NCBI GenBank assembly: GCA_004352715.1
Contig: SCFE01000083.1
Coordinates: forward strand, 1,026,640-1,090,639
Direction: 5' to 3'
Source: Hofstenia miamia
Lineage: Eukaryota > Xenacoelomorpha > Acoela
Length of the DNA stretch: 64,000 nt
Part shown: positions 10,613 to 23,456 of the stretch, piece after piece
Layout of the letters: each line of letters starts with the position of its first letter
Numbering within the stretch: the first letter of the stretch is position 1
Translations under genes and position numbers: made by a program
The notes under the pieces: generated by a model
Database searches by the model: none
Told to the model about the DNA's origin: nothing
What the model saw: only the letters and a program-made list of their open reading frames with translations

Positions 10613-11291
10613 TGTGGAATATTTTTACAACACTGCAGTTCACTCCACAACAAAGGTCAGCCCTTTTAATGCAATGTTATGTTGTGAAGCCTGCACACCC
10701 CTCTCTATTATGTTTCCTGATTACAATGAACCTACTTTGGAAAATTTTGTAAATCACATGTTACACAAACTTGAGGAAGTGCACCTTACTATCTGCAGGA
10801 ACACAAATCAATCTGTTATCTGCCAATGTTAGAACTTTAATCTTAAACTATTTGGTGAGCCTCATAAACAAGGCAACAAAGTCTTCACCAATCAGGTGCA
10901 AAAGCCTGCCACTAATTGGCAAGGTCCATTCACTATAACCAAACTATTAGATCACCATAAGTACTTATTAAATAACAGGACAGTTGCCTACTTTCAATAC
11001 CTCAAGAGAACTGTTAAAGATATTAATAATGTCATCATTGACCATAACAGTGAATTTTCACTTTTCAATGACAGAGTAAGTGAATTTGAGACTTACAATA
11101 ACCTCACTGAGTGTGAAGAAGATGATCTCACTGAGGTTGAGTATGATAGTAACCTTGGTAATAGTAGCAACATTACTGCTACTCATATTTTGCCTAGACA
11201 TAGAGTTAGGGACCAAGAGTATTTAGGCCATTTAAATACCCAAGATTGGGGACTTAATTTAATCTCTATGTTTAGTAACCAAGTTGAATAG
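10613..11291 (+). pseudogene. Ty3/gypsy copy A: integrase C-terminal part
   Basis: Encodes VEYFYNTAVHSTTKVSPF (end of the integrase core) to 10832. Past a stop, from about 10896, it encodes WQGPFTITKLLDHHKYLLNN, the GPY/F module, then an acidic tail to 11291. It is nearly identical at protein level to copy B (21505-21723 and 22919-23280). The upstream pol is absent because the piece begins at the LTR-A2 junction. Confidence 0.85.
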
Positions 11292-11446
11292 ATAAGGCAA
11301 ACAGAAAACCAGCCACCCACAAGAAGACAAGTGTGATGAAGACTCAACTTACAAGATGTGTCCCCACGCCAAGCAGAGGAAAGTGCATCACAGAAGCTAG
11401 GGAGGATGCCTGCAGAGGACTTTGAGAGCAGACATTGCCACTCCTT

Positions 11447-11556
11447 GGGGCAACAAATAGCCCCTTGGGAGCGTGATTTTTCCCGCAACTATTTGGGGCA
11501 AAAATAGCCCCTCAGGAGCATACCTCAGATGACTAATTGGGGCAACAAATAGCCCC
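11447..11556 (+). repeat. Three hairpin repeats GGGGC-loop-GCCCC (copy A)
   Basis: Hairpins at 11447-11464, 11495-11511 and 11539-11556: GGGGC, a 7-8 nt loop AACAAATA or similar, then GCCCC. Each also encodes LG-x-x-IAPxE in the frame leading to ORF3. The copy B equivalents pair GGGGA with TCCCC. Confidence 0.75.
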
Positions 11557-11579
11557 TCATGAACCTGAGGAGTTAGGTA

Positions 11580-14543
11580 AATTAAGAGTGCCTTTTGCTA
11601 ACATTAGTGCTAACACCCAACCATCCTGAAGTGACTCAAAATCCCTTTCCAGTCCCAGCCCTTCATCACATGCCTCCACTAGCATTAGGTTGAAGAAAAC
11701 AGAAGAATGGCAGCAAAAGACTCTAAGATAGGAGATGAGATCTTACATTCATACTTTATAGCCACAACTAAAGCTGTTAGTTTTGTTCATGATAATTTGT
11801 CTGAGGAGACAAAGAACAACACTAAGTCCCTAACTTGTTTGGTGGATGTTATTCCCTTTATTATCAATGCTGAGTGTAGGCCTAAAATCAATACAATAAT
11901 ATGCTATGATTTGAAGATGCTTGGTGGACTTAAAAGATGCTATTGGCAGAGCATTTTTCACATCATGTTTGATGAGGATTTTAACCTCATGCATTTATGC
12001 CAGCTTCTGAACAATAAGAAAGAGATTTCATAAATTTGATTGCATGAATATCAACTTTGAGAACCTCTCATCATCTAATTTTTTCATGTTGGTGAGGTCA
12101 GTCAGCCTAAGATCATGGAAAAAATCAAAATTGCATAACAGTTGCCAAAGTTGAACACATCTGCCTTGGAATGTTTTTAAAAGAGGAACATCAGGACAAG
12201 ATACATGAGCAGGTCAAGAACCTCTACTTTTGTACACAAGCTACTATCACCCCACCAGTATGTATCAGTCCAACATCTTCTTGATTATTAAGCTAATCTA
12301 TACAGAGCTCCTACTATTCAAAAAGATCCTGACTCACTGCTTTGCAGTTGACAAGAGGCTTATCATTGATGCCACAGTATATGCTCTGATCCTAGAATTG
12401 ATTAACAATAGCTTGCCAGGCCTTGCTCTAGTAATGGATATCCATGTCAGCTTTGCCTTTTCACAAAGCTTAGCCATGCTAACTGAGATTAATGAAATTT
12501 GGACCAGTCTTAAAGCAGATAAAAGCCCCAAGTCTGTTTGGCCCACTATTAACATCCACAGCCCTACATCACAGTACTCTCAGTCTGTTGAGAGACTCCT
12601 TATGGAGCTACAAATTTGCTATATGTCCCAAGACTGGCAAAACTATGCCAAGAAATTGTTTTCAGAAAAGTTTGTGCCACCTATTGAGTCACGTGGAGCT
12701 GTGTGGGTTCTGTTAATCTTCCTTACATGCAATCCCCAACTACAGTTGCCTCTTGACAGGACCACCTGAGAGTGCTTAGCCAGAAAGTGTACACATGAAC
12801 TCGCCATCTGCCTAGTCTCCTGGAAGATTAAGAATTAGCTCCTTCACATGTGCTCCTTGCCATCATCCACTGGGAAGACTAAGAAAGTGATGGAATGCTT
12901 TGAGAAATTCTACGCCAGACTCATTGGCATGAGCAGTCCACTAGGGCGTCTCCCTCCCCAAATGATAGTAAATTGTCTTGGCATTGCCTTTGCTGATCTC
13001 AACATTTTCTCTGACATGCTCAAGAAGTACATCTGGGGAGTGACAGTGGAAATGAAATGTCCATCACTGGAATCTGAGTACACACTACTGTGCACTAATA
13101 CCTAATCTGTGGAGAGCCTGGATCTACTCACCAATTTTTGGACTCAGTCAATCACTACAATGTCCACACAAAGAATGAAATCCTATTCAATCTGGAAAAA
13201 ATGAATTCTCCCAAGAGTGGCTACAACAAAATTACCAAGACATGGAGAGATGCCACAGTGATTGACCAAACCACATGCTTGCCTGAGCAGTTTTACAAAG
13301 AGGAAGAGCTACTATCCTCTTCCATGATCAAGGTGTTTCCTCACACCAAAGCCCTTATCAAGGCTGTTAATTTACAAAAGTTTGCCAGCATTGCAAGCTC
13401 TCCTGTGCCTATGCTCACCTGGTCCATCACTGAAGATGAGCACATTTTGACTATCAAACACCACCCAGACAAGTTTGCTGAAAAACCCTACATTAACAGC
13501 CACATCATTGAGAGCAACAGAGACAATGATATACCAGGTCTCATGAAGTGGTGCTTGACAGAAATGTTTACAAAGGAGGAATTGGTGCTTCTACAATCGC
13601 CTGGGCAACAAATAGCCTTGGATGTGGAATGCACCATGTCTTGTCTCTGAATCACAAATGCCCAAATAAATAAACTCTGTGAATGTGGACTCTGAAGTAC
13701 AGTCTGGTATGCCATCAAGGAAGCCAAAATTAACTATCCCATCACTATTGGAACTGCTACACTAAAGAAGAAGGTCAAGTTCAACCTAGTTGAGGTGAAT
13801 GCAGAGAAGAACAATCTGCTTTGTATACCTCCACCCTGCCTAATGACTCTGCTAATCCTGCCATCCTGGCAAGTAAAGAAAGGGTGTAAAAAGGTGTCAG
13901 CCCATCTCTCTGATAAGATTAACTATGTGTCCATGGCTGCTGAGATTTTGAACACTATGCAGACCACTGAGTATAAGGAAACTAGAGACACTCTGATTGA
14001 AGGTGGTAATGTTGAGCATGTCTTTATTGATGGAAAACTAACTATTAAAGATATATTTCAGAAAGGGCAACAATCTCCACCCAGTTACAGAAAATTCACA
14101 ACAAGATCACAACTTTAGATCCAAGAGTTCTCATCCTATTCCAGGCATTAGGTGACCTGATGTGGATGAATAATGTCAAGAATCTTACATGGTATTATGA
14201 TGTCACAAAATGGATAGAGATAATCACTATGTTGTGAGCCAAAGTTACTGACCCAGAGGAGATGACACTTCAACAAGTACACAAGTAGTGTTCCTTGTTT
14301 ATGGATTATGCAACTCACATGGGGTCATTATGAGAAGTGTTTACCCATTTCTAACCACACACCCAGATCAAGGCCAAGGATGCCCATTTGTCTGCCACTG
14401 ATGTACTTATGACACTTATGATTGTGCTGAAGGGCCTCTGCCTGTATGAAAGCTTCTACAATACCTTTAAGTGCAGATTAAACAACTTAGAAAGAAATTG
14501 CCTGATTAGCTCCTGGTTACCAGAGATCAAGTATTTCCACTTG
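11580..14543 (+). pseudogene. ORF3 copy A, unknown protein of about 1000 codons
   Basis: Starts in a Ser/Pro-rich stretch (about 11590-11700) and runs through open segments 11707-12033, 12230-12769, 12848-13105, 13138-13650, 13795-14118 and 14388-14540. Scattered stops and frameshifts separate them. No known domain is recognised. Composition is that of a soluble globular protein with a few hydrophobic stretches (VWVLLIFLT near 12700). The segment SPGQQIALD (near 13600) re-uses the DNA word GGGCAACAAATAGCC found in the hairpin repeats. The copy is cut at 14544 by an inverted LTR-A. The missing C-terminus can be inferred from copy B (about 27780-27957). Confidence 0.7.
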
Positions 14544-16294
14544 TGTAGCTTCTGCTACCAGGCATTGATGTAGGTTAAATGATTCTCTTAAACTATTGTT
14601 TCACTTCAACTGTGGGTAGGGATGTACTCATGTTAGCTATTTATTGTATATATTTCCACTATCTTTCTTTAACTGAAATAACTGAACACTATTTAGGTAC
14701 TCCGCCATCATAGCTCTGCTCCATGAATGGTTTAACTGTGGCCTCTGGCCAACTCCCATCTCTGGATCATTTCACTTTTGTTTCCATAGCTGATCTAGGT
14801 GGCTTTGAACCTAAGCTCAACAAAGTTCTTATGTGTTTAGGTACTCCTTCATTGTAGCTCTGCTCCATGACTTGAGTATGGTCTCTGGCCAACCCTGATC
14901 TCTGTATCACTTCACATGTGTTTCAATTACTGATTAAGTGGTTCCAAGCCTCAGCTCAACAATGTTCTTATATGTTCCCTATCCTAACTCAGTGTAGTTC
15001 TCAATGCAAATTGTAACTGACTTAAACTCAATTTGTACCATGTATTTAATTCACTTTGCAACCTTGCAATGTCACTAGCTGCTTAATAATTATTACTTTA
15101 GCCATTACTGAAAACTATTGGCTTTAATTAAGTTAATATAATTAAGTTTCTTGATAACTTGCAGCTTCCTACCTTANNNNNNNNNNNNNNNNNNNNNNNN
15201 NNNNNNNNNNNNNNNNNNNNNNNNNNNNNNNNNNNNNNNNNNNNNNNNNNNNNNNNNNNNNNNNNNNNNNNNNNNNNNNNNNNNNNNNNNNNNNNNNNNN
15301 NNNNNNNNNNNNNNNNNNNNNNNNNNNNNNNNNNNNNNNNNNNNNNNNNNNNNNNNNNNNNNNNNNNNNNNNNNNNNNNNNNNNNNNNNNNNNNNNNNNN
15401 NNNNNNNNNNNNNNNNNNNNNNNNNNNNNNNNNNNNNNNNNNNNNNNNNNNNNNNNNNNNNNNNNNNNNNNNNNNNNNNNNNNNNNNNNNNNNNNNNNNN
15501 NNNNNNNNNNNNNNNNNNNNNNNNNNNNNNNNNNNNNNNNNNNNNNNNNNNNNNNNNNNNNNNNNNNNNNNNNNNNNNNNNNNNNNNNNNNNNNNNNNNN
15601 NNNNNNNNNNNNNNNNNNNNNNNNNNNNNNNNNNNNNNNNNNNNNNNNNNNNNNNNNNNNNNNNNNNNNNNNNNNNNNNNNNNNNNNNNNNNNNNNNNNN
15701 NNNNNNNNNNNNNNNNNNNNNNNNNNNNNNNNNNNNNNNNNNNNNNNNNNNNNNNNNNNNNNNNNNNNNNNNNNNNNNNNNNNNNNNNNNNNNNNNNNNN
15801 NNNNNNNNNNNNNNNNNNNNNNNNNNNNNNNNNNNNNNNNNNNNNNNNNNNNNNNNNNNNNNNNNNNNNNNNNNNNNNNNNNNNNNNNNNNNNNNNNNNN
15901 NNNNNNNNNNNNNNNNNNNNNNNNNNNNNNNNNNNNNNNNNNNNNNNNNNNNNNNNNNNNNNNNNNNNNNNNNNNNNNNNNNNNNNNNNNNNNNNNNNNN
16001 NNNNNNNNNNNNNNNNNNNNNNNNNNNNNNNNNNNNNNNNNNNNNNNNNNNNNNNNNNNNNNNNNNNNNNNNNNNNNNNNNNNNNNNNNNNNNNNNNNNN
16101 NNNNNNNNNNNNNNNNNNNNNNNNNNNNNNNNNNNNNNNNNNNNNNNNNNNNNNNNNNNNNNNNNNNNNNNNNNNNCTTGGTTGCATTTTACAAAAATAA
16201 CTAAAGTTCATTTAACTAAATATTTACAATTAATTTCAATTAATAATCATTCGACATTATTCAGCTTTAGTTGCCTTTTTTGGATGATGCTACA
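14544..16294 (-). mobile_element. Inverted LTR-A copy in ORF3 copy A
   Basis: Begins TGTAGCTTCTGCTACC and ends GGATGATGCTACA, the reverse complement of LTR-A2-like (left part) and LTR-A-like (right part) sequence. A 1000-N gap fills the middle. The flanks CTTG and GTAT do not match, so it may be a composite of two copies joined across the gap. Confidence 0.65.
15177..16176. other. Assembly gap, 1000 N
   Basis: Exactly 1000 N, so probably a placeholder of unknown true length. Long open frames reported across it are artefacts. Confidence 0.99.
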
Positions 16295-17878
16295 GTATGG
16301 TCACTTTATTGGTCAATTATAGGTCATTAATTTGGATCTAAAATAATATTAATATCATTCCTAGAGTTTGGTCATCCAACCATTTGCTGACAATTAATTA
16401 TTTAATACATGTAGAAATGAAATGCTAGTCAGCTAATTGAGAGAAAACCCCTATACCCAACATATGTGCACTTTCGTGATCTGGCACAGAGACCCTAGAA
16501 TTGCTCCCTGTGATGTATCCAGACAACTACTAAACACTGCTTGATTAGCTCAACATCGTACTAAATAATCAAACCTTTAATATAAAACAAAATAAGAATT
16601 CCAGGTAAAATTCTTTATCAAACTCTTACAGTGGTTTCTAATCTATTTATAGTATTTCCAAAAGAAGTACCTGTTGATTCAAATTTGAACTTTCTGCCAA
16701 GATGGCGGCTGAAAATAATGAAAGCATCAGTTAGTCAAAAAGTATTTTTATCAACAGACACAAATATCTCTTTTTTGAAACATGTTGTTTCTTAGTTGCA
16801 TATTACAAATAAATCTGAAATAACACTAATTGATTTGATTACAATATTTTTAATCAACTTGTTTTTGATCTTAATCTCTTTCCTCAATGTTTGCACCTTA
16901 TTGATGATTTTGTAGAGTCACTCAGGGAAATTTTGTGATTATTATTTAGTTGATTTTTATTCTCTTTTGTATTAATGTCATCATGACGTCAGAGTTATTT
17001 TATTTCGTTATTTCGAGTCTAGGTTTACGAAAGAACTCGTGTCCCCTCGATGGTGCTAAATGTGTTGCTCAAATTGAATTTGATTTGCGTGGGAAATTGA
17101 TAACATGAATAGCTAATGATTAACTGTGATTGTAAACTAAGACAGGTAGTTATTTATTGTTTTAACCATGTATAAAATGAGGAACATTGTTGAGAAATGT
17201 TAATAGATTTTATCTAGCTTCAATTACTGTTTACTTTTCTCTCCGTTACTTTACTTGGTATTTTTTGATTATGAAAATAATTGCTTAAACTCGGCGACAA
17301 TTTGGGAGTGCTTTCTGAAAGCACAGGGTGATACGTAGCTCCTGGCAATCATTAGATCTTCCCAGCCCAAATTGTGGACTCATTAGGTTACGGATACGGG
17401 TACGGCTAAGGAAATAATAAACCTCCCGTTTGATATTCAACATGTACATGCACTTATATTCTTATATTTTTATTACACTGTGATGATACCATGCCATTGG
17501 CTAGCACGAATGTCTGGCAATTACAGACTATTATTTAGTGAGCTGAGAACTAAAAATGAAAATGAGATGTTTACTTTACTATGAGATAGAAATTAATAAG
17601 TGAGACAAATAGGGTAGCACCATGCACTAGTTGAGCACTAAACTGTTTCTAAAGATTCTGCTTCAGCCGGAAGCCATGTTAGTTGGTCATCCTGGGATGA
17701 ACACCTAAAGTATAAAATACTTGGATGAATTACCAATGTTTATATTAGTTTATTTTCTACTTACCTGTTTTCCCAGAATTGGGGCTGTTGTTTTCCATGG
17801 TAAACCTTCTGCAGAGTCAATTAGTTTCTAGAATAATCACAGCCCACAATTCTACAATTTTGTTTGGATGATGCTACA
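16295..17878 (-). mobile_element. Inverted LTR-A1 split by solo LTR-B
   Basis: 16295-16910 plus 17857-17878 are the reverse complement of an LTR-A1 5' half (compare 19074-19740). The outer terminus GGATGATGCTACA ends at 17878 and a TATA-box-like region lies near 16650. Removing 16911-17856 and one ATTT restores a continuous LTR end. Its other end is lost at 16295, where another LTR begins. Confidence 0.7.
16911..17856 (+). mobile_element. Solo LTR-B, 946 bp, with ATTT target duplication
   Basis: Begins TGTAGAGTCACTCAGGG and ends ATTCTACA. It is flanked by a perfect 4-bp duplication ATTT (16907-16910 and 17857-17860). It contains TGACGTCA-like sequence near 16984 and the GACAATTTGGGAG block near 17293. 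It matches the LTR that follows ORF3 copy B at 27970, so this family belongs to the ORF3-bearing Ty3/gypsy element. Confidence 0.85.
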
Positions 17879-18492
17879 TGCTGCTTGGACTCTGATGGTG
17901 ACATATCAGAACTTGAATGTCTTTTCAGTCTGGATGATTCCCAGATGTCCCCTTTCATACACTCATTGAATCAAATTGCATCTAAAGTATTCAGGAATTG
18001 CTAGATGGTTGGTACAGCTCTTAATATACAGGAGCCCTTCATTGTTTAATTTTCAGTGGTAGCATTGAAAGTACTTGTTGGCAAGGGGACCCAGTAGCAT
18101 CAACAGTGACTCAACTTTACATATGATTTTGCAAAGAACTTTATTATGATGTTGATACTTAACAATATCTTGCTCACTGATCTCTTCTTTGATCATGATT
18201 GGTAGAATTGGTTTGCCTTGGTGGTAAGCACTTATTTCAGTGAGAAGGTCATATTTGGTGGTAGGTATGAACCTGAACATCTACTTTTTTCCTGTTGGCA
18301 TTCTCAAATCTCTTTCATAGCTCAGTACTTGATCAAAAACAAACAATCATTAAGGAACTTGATCCAATGTGTGATGATGTTCAACTTGTCTCCTAAAAAT
18401 TTCTTCAACCATGTGAGAGCAATGTTGTCTATGTGCACAATGAAAGGTCTTCCCAGAATGAAGTACCTGAGTTTCCTGAGAAACTTGACAAG
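17879..18492 (-). pseudogene. Antisense Ty3/gypsy pol fragment
   Basis: On the minus strand, 18322-18507 encodes the end of RNase H (VHIDNIALTWLKKFLGDK). 18053-18280 encodes the RNase H-integrase linker (PILPIMIKEEISE, comparable to 6990-7030 of element 1). 17879-18050 is less clear and may be integrase-tail sequence. Stops break all frames. Confidence 0.7.
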
Positions 18493-20289
18493 AGTAGCAT
18501 AATCCAAAGCATAATGCTGCTAAAGAAGAAAGAAGAGCAGATGATTAGTCAAAACTAAGATCAAATTATGATTATTGATTAAAAAACAATTTAAGTTTAA
18601 TTATCACATTATCTTTGTAAATGCAACTAAGTATTAATATAGCAAATTAGTACTTGTCATCAAATTTGACCAAAGGAAGAGGGTGAATTCACTTCCATTA
18701 TTTTTAACCACTTTTGGCAGATGATCTAAATTTGAATTTTGAATGACAGGTACTTTTTGGAAGTTAACTATAAATATGTGAGAAATCATTTTGGAAATTG
18801 TTGAAGTAAATTCTTCAAAAATCTTATCTTTAGATTTTATATCAGTTTGCTTATTTATACAGAATGTCAAGGTAAATGGTAAATACAGTAGTAGTGGTTT
18901 GGCCACATATTGGGAGCAACTCAAGGGTCCTTGATCCAAACCACAAACCTGCATTTAGGCTAGGTATACAACTAGGAGTTTTTCTCCATTTAGCTGGCTA
19001 TTGATTCCTTTGTTTACATGTATCTAATAATTGATATCAGTTAAAGGACTGGATAGCCTACCATAGGTTATACTGTAGCATCATCCACATAAAATCTCAA
19101 CTAAGCTGCAAAATGTTGAGCAGAGGGGATTAAAGTCAAAGGAAAATGATTGAAAAATAATGTAATCAAATCAATTAGAATTATTTAGGATTTAATTGTA
19201 TTATACAACTAAGAAACAATATGTGTCAGAAAAGAGATATATTTATCTGTCAATAAAAATACTTTTTGACTAAATGATGCTTTCACTATATTCAGCCACC
19301 ATCTTGGCAGAAGTTTAAATTTGAATTGACAGGTACTTCTTTTGGAATTACTATAAATAGATTGAAAACCATTGTAAAAGTTTGATAAAGAATTTTACTT
19401 GGAATTCTTACTTTGTTTCATATTAACAGTTTGATTATTTAATACAATATCAAGCTAATCAAGCAGTGTTTAGTAGTGGTCTGGATACATCACAGGGAAT
19501 GATTCTAGGGTCTCTGTGCCAGATCATGAAAGTGCACATAGGTTAGGTATAGGGGTTTTCTCTTGATTAGCCAACTAGCATTTCACTGCTACATGTATTA
19601 AAATAATTAATTGCCAACAAATGGTTGGATGACCAAAACCTAGGAATTATATTAATATTATTTTAGATCCAAATTAATGACCTATAATCAACTGATAAAG
19701 TGACCGTACATGTAGTAAACTATAAATGTAGGTTAGGAAGTTGTTCAAACTAAATATATTTAAAGCCAATATATTTTCTGTAATGGCTACATGTAATAAT
19801 TAACAAACAACTAGTAACAAGTCAGGTTGCAAATAGATATAACACTTTCACAAAATAGAGTTTAAGTCGAGTTGTGCCATGCCTTGAGTATGCACTGAGC
19901 TAAAGTAGGGTACACATAAACTGTATCAATTGAGCTGAGAAGTGGCACTCAACCAACAGATGGAATGGTGAAACTGGATGTGGAGATCTGCTTCAGGCAG
20001 ATGCCCATTAAAAGATCACAACAGACATTACCACATGGCTTCATCACCTAAATAGTGAATGGTTAATTCCAGTTATATAAGTTATTGAAAACAACAGTCA
20101 AGCAGTATGTAATAAGTAAATCCTTACCAGCAATAACACAGCTAACATTATACAGTAACAGTAGATAGTAACAGTGATAATGCCAGGTAGAGGATGTTAC
20201 AATAAGTACATCCCTACCTGCAGTTGAAGTGAAACCATAGTTTAAAAGAATCATTTAACCTACATCAATGCTTGGTAGCAGATGCTACA
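18493..20289 (+). mobile_element. LTR-A2 copy split by an LTR-A1 copy
   Basis: 18493-19073 matches 2612-3195 of the element 1 LTR, with a TATA-box-like CTATAAATATG near 18770. 20202-20289 matches its 3' end (GCAGATGCTACA). Roughly 470 bp of the older LTR between these parts is missing, replaced by 19074-20201. Confidence 0.75.
19074..20201 (+). mobile_element. LTR-A1, 1128 bp, nested
   Basis: Begins TGTAGCATCATCC and ends GAGGATGTTACA, with CTATAAATAG near 19360 as a likely TATA box. The flanks ATAC and ATAA are similar but not identical, so a mutated 4-bp duplication is possible. The same termini are seen at 21782-22918 and, inverted, 24309-25561. Confidence 0.75.
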
Positions 20290-21781
20290 ATGGTATTGAA
20301 TGCCTGATCCAGTATTTTAGTCAAAAACGTAGGAAATCCAAGCAGAACTATGGCACCACAAAATCTGAGATGCTAGCATTGGTGGAGAGTTTGAAGAAAT
20401 TTCCTTTTTTCATCCTTGACTGTCACTTCTCTGTGTGAACTGACAATTCTGTGCTAGCCTGGTTGAAGAAATTTTCCAGGGACAAGTCCAACATATTTGC
20501 CTATTGGATTGAGTATCTGAACAACTTTACTTTTACTATACAGCACCATCCAGGAAGACTTCATCTCAATGTGGATTACTGGACCACTCTCCCCAGTTAT
20601 GAGCATGATCTTAGAAAACCACAAGGAGAAAAGACGCATTTTGGATTTATTCCACTTAGCAAGTATGAGCACCTTCCTGAGATCAGTGCAGACTACCATG
20701 GAAATGCTATTCTGCCAATCCTAGTGAAAGAAGAAATTACTGAAGTGGAAAGGTGCTAAGTGAAATTCTTGTGAAGTTAAAGAATGTCAATTACATTCTT
20801 AGCCCAGTTGCTAATCATTACTTCCAGAGGTACAATTGGAAGCAAATTGATGCTGGCTTACTCTATGTCAGGAGTTAGAACAGCAGGCTAGCAGTCCCTA
20901 AATATTTCAAGAGGGACTTAGTTCACAAAATACATGAAAAGGGCTATTTAGGCATTATTCAGACAGAGCATACATTTAATGCAAGGTATGTCACAATCAG
21001 CATTAGAGCCACCATTCAGGACATAATCATCAAGTGTACTATGTGCCTACTTCAAGGAGCTGGACCTTTTCCAGAACAGTGATACAAGCTACATAGCTGA
21101 GCTGCAGAATGTATCAATGAGGTCGTCCATATGGACATCAAGAAGCTCTCCCATGATGGTGAGGGATACCAGTAACTTCTAGTACTCATTGATCCTTTAC
21201 TAAGTATGCCTGACTCATGCCCCTCAACAGTACCACCACTGAGGTTATTGGAGAAAAAGTTGTAAAAGAGTGGATTCTTAAGCTTGGGCTGATGGAGTGC
21301 TTAATATCTGATCATGGTCCCCAGTTCAATAACCATCTCATGGAGACCCTTACAAAAGAACTTAAAATCCTTAATGAATTCACTATGGCCTTTCACTGGC
21401 AGTCAAATAGTGTCATGGAAAGGCTCAACCACACAGTTATTAAATTAATCTGGCTCACCCTTACCCAAGCAGTGGGTCAGAATTGGAAATGAGTTATTGA
21501 GGCAGTGGAATACTTTTATAATACTGCAGTTCACTCCACAACAAAGGTTAGCACCTCTAAGGCAATGTTTGGATGTGAAGCAAGTACACTGCTTTCTATT
21601 TTGTTTCCTGATTACAATGAACCTACTTTGGAAAATTTTGTAAATCACATGCTGCACAAACTTCAAGAAGTGCATCTTACTATCTGTAGGAACACAAATC
21701 AATCTGTTATCTGCCAAAGATGAAACTTTAATCACAAATTATATGGTGAGCCTATTTTCCTTGACAAATTACTGATGATAA
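20290..21781 (+). pseudogene. Ty3/gypsy copy B: RNase H and integrase, many stops
   Basis: RNase H from about 20300 (YFSQKRRKSKQNYGTTKSEM) to the WTTLPSYEHDL block at 20610, then the linker AILPILVKEEITE near 20710. Integrase follows in broken frames. 21217-21492 has the second catalytic Asp (ISDHGPQF) and the Glu region as SVMERLNHT. 21505-21723 is the end of the core. Frameshifts and stops are frequent, so this copy is older or more decayed than element 1. Confidence 0.8.
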
Positions 21782-22918
21782 TGTAGCATCATCCAAAGCA
21801 ACTAAGCTGCAAGCAAAGAATAACATCNNNNNNNNNNNNNNNNNNNNNNNNNNNNNNNNNNNNNNNNNNNNNNNNNNNNNNNNNNNNNNNNNNNNNNNNN
21901 NNNNNNNNNNNNNNNNNNNNNNNNNNNNNNNNNNNNNNNNNNNNNNNNNNNNNNNNNNNNNNNNNNNNNNNNNNNNNNNNNNNNNNNNNNNNNNNNNNNN
22001 NNNNNNNNNNNNNNNNNNNNNNNNNNNNNNNNNNNNNNNNNNNNNNNNNNNNNNNNNNNNNNNNNNNNNNNNNNNNNNNNNNNNNNNNNNNNNNNNNNNN
22101 NNNNNNNNNNNNNNNNNNNNNNNNNNNNNNNNNNNNNNNNNNNNNNNNNNNNNNNNNNNNNNNNNNNNNNNNNNNNNNNNNNNNNNNNNNNNNNNNNNNN
22201 NNNNNNNNNNNNNNNNNNNNNNNNNNNNNNNNNNNNNNNNNNNNNNNNNNNNNNNNNNNNNNNNNNNNNNNNNNNNNNNNNNNNNNNNNNNNNNNNNNNN
22301 NNNNNNNNNNNNNNNNNNNNNNNNNNNNNNNNNNNNNATGTTCTTAATAGTAGGAGACTCGACTATAATTGACCTGATAAATGACCTTACATGTAGTATT
22401 ATTAAATGTAGGTATAGGAAACTGCAATTTTATTATCTAAATTATCAAGCCAATAGTTTTATGGTAATGGCTATTTTAATATCATGTAAATGCAGTTAGT
22501 GTCAACGCCTGGTTGCTTTACTAAATCAAAACAACAAACACTTTACAAAATTGAGTTTAAGTCAGTTACAACTTGACTTGAGTGCACACACTGAGTTAAG
22601 GTAAGGTACACATAATTAGTTTCACTTGAGCTGAGATGGTGCCATAGGTTCAGTCATCATTCATGAAAGAGAGGAACTGTCTTGTGGAGATTGGCTTCGG
22701 GCAGTAGCCCACAGAAGAACTGAAGAGGAAACATCATCCAACTTCGTCACCTAAACAGTGATAGTCAATGCTATATTATTCAATTAACATAACTAGTTAA
22801 TTAAAGGAAGGAAAAGCCTGATGGTTCAATGACTTGGTAACTCCTCACCCACAATTTACTGAGTGATAATTATTAATAATAATACACAGCGCAAATAGGC
22901 CAGGTGGAGGATGTTACA
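21782..22918 (+). mobile_element. Solo LTR-A1 in integrase copy B, ATAA target duplication
   Basis: Begins TGTAGCATCATCCAAAGC, ends GTGGAGGATGTTACA, and is flanked by a perfect ATAA duplication (21778-21781 and 22919-22922). The host integrase resumes at 22919, as comparison with copy A (about 10890) shows. N at 21828-22337 hides part of U3. Confidence 0.85.
21828..22337. other. Assembly gap, 510 N
   Basis: Not a round number, so it may be a sized gap inside the LTR-A1 copy. Confidence 0.99.
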
Positions 22919-23456
22919 ATAACCAGGTGTAAAAGCTTGCCACTAATAGGAAAGGTCTGTTTACTATAACTAAAGTATTAGATCACCACAAGTACTTATT
23001 AAATAATGGGAGAGTCACCCACATTCAACAACTCAAGAGAACTGTAAAGGACATTGATAATGTTGTCATCAACCCTAATAGTGAATTTTCACTTGCCAAC
23101 AACAGAGTAAATGAATTTTAGAATTATTATAACCTCACTGAGGTCAATTATAATACTAACCTTGGTAATAGCAGCAATATTACTGCTACTCATATTTTGC
23201 CTTGAGATAGAGTTAGAGACCAAGAGTATTTAGATCATTTAAATACCCAAGAATGGGAACTTAATTTAATCTCTATGTTTAGTAACCAAGTCAAATAGAT
23301 GAACCAACTGCCCATGAGAAGACAAGTGTGGCAAAGATCTAACCCATGAGATGAAGAGAGGAGGCAAGATGATACCCTGTGAGTAGACAAGAGCACATCC
23401 TGGAAGTGAGGGAGGACACATGCAGAGGACTCTGGAAGCAGACATTGCCACTACTT
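22919..23456 (+). pseudogene. Integrase GPY/F module and tail, copy B
   Basis: Continues the integrase of copy B after the LTR insertion: the KVLDHHKYLLNN block, then an acidic tail to a stop near 23296. It parallels copy A at 10896-11291. The spacer to 23456 leads into the hairpin repeats. Confidence 0.8.

Noticed and set aside
11707-14543. ORF3 as a retroviral-type envelope gene
   Set aside because: The position fits, but no signal peptide, fusion or transmembrane segment or cysteine pattern is visible, so I left it unassigned.
15151-16322. Long open frames across N (also at 24.6-25.3, 51.0-52.2, 53.1-54.1, 55.2-56.3 and 59.6-60.8 kb)
   Set aside because: They consist of unknown bases and are artefacts of translating gaps. 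Only the real ends were used.
21782-22918. Ginger-type DNA transposon instead of a solo LTR
   Set aside because: TGT ends and 4-bp duplications fit both, but an internal TATA box, a PBS-like site after 3766 and the PPT before LTR-B favour LTRs. Kept as an alternative in the findings.
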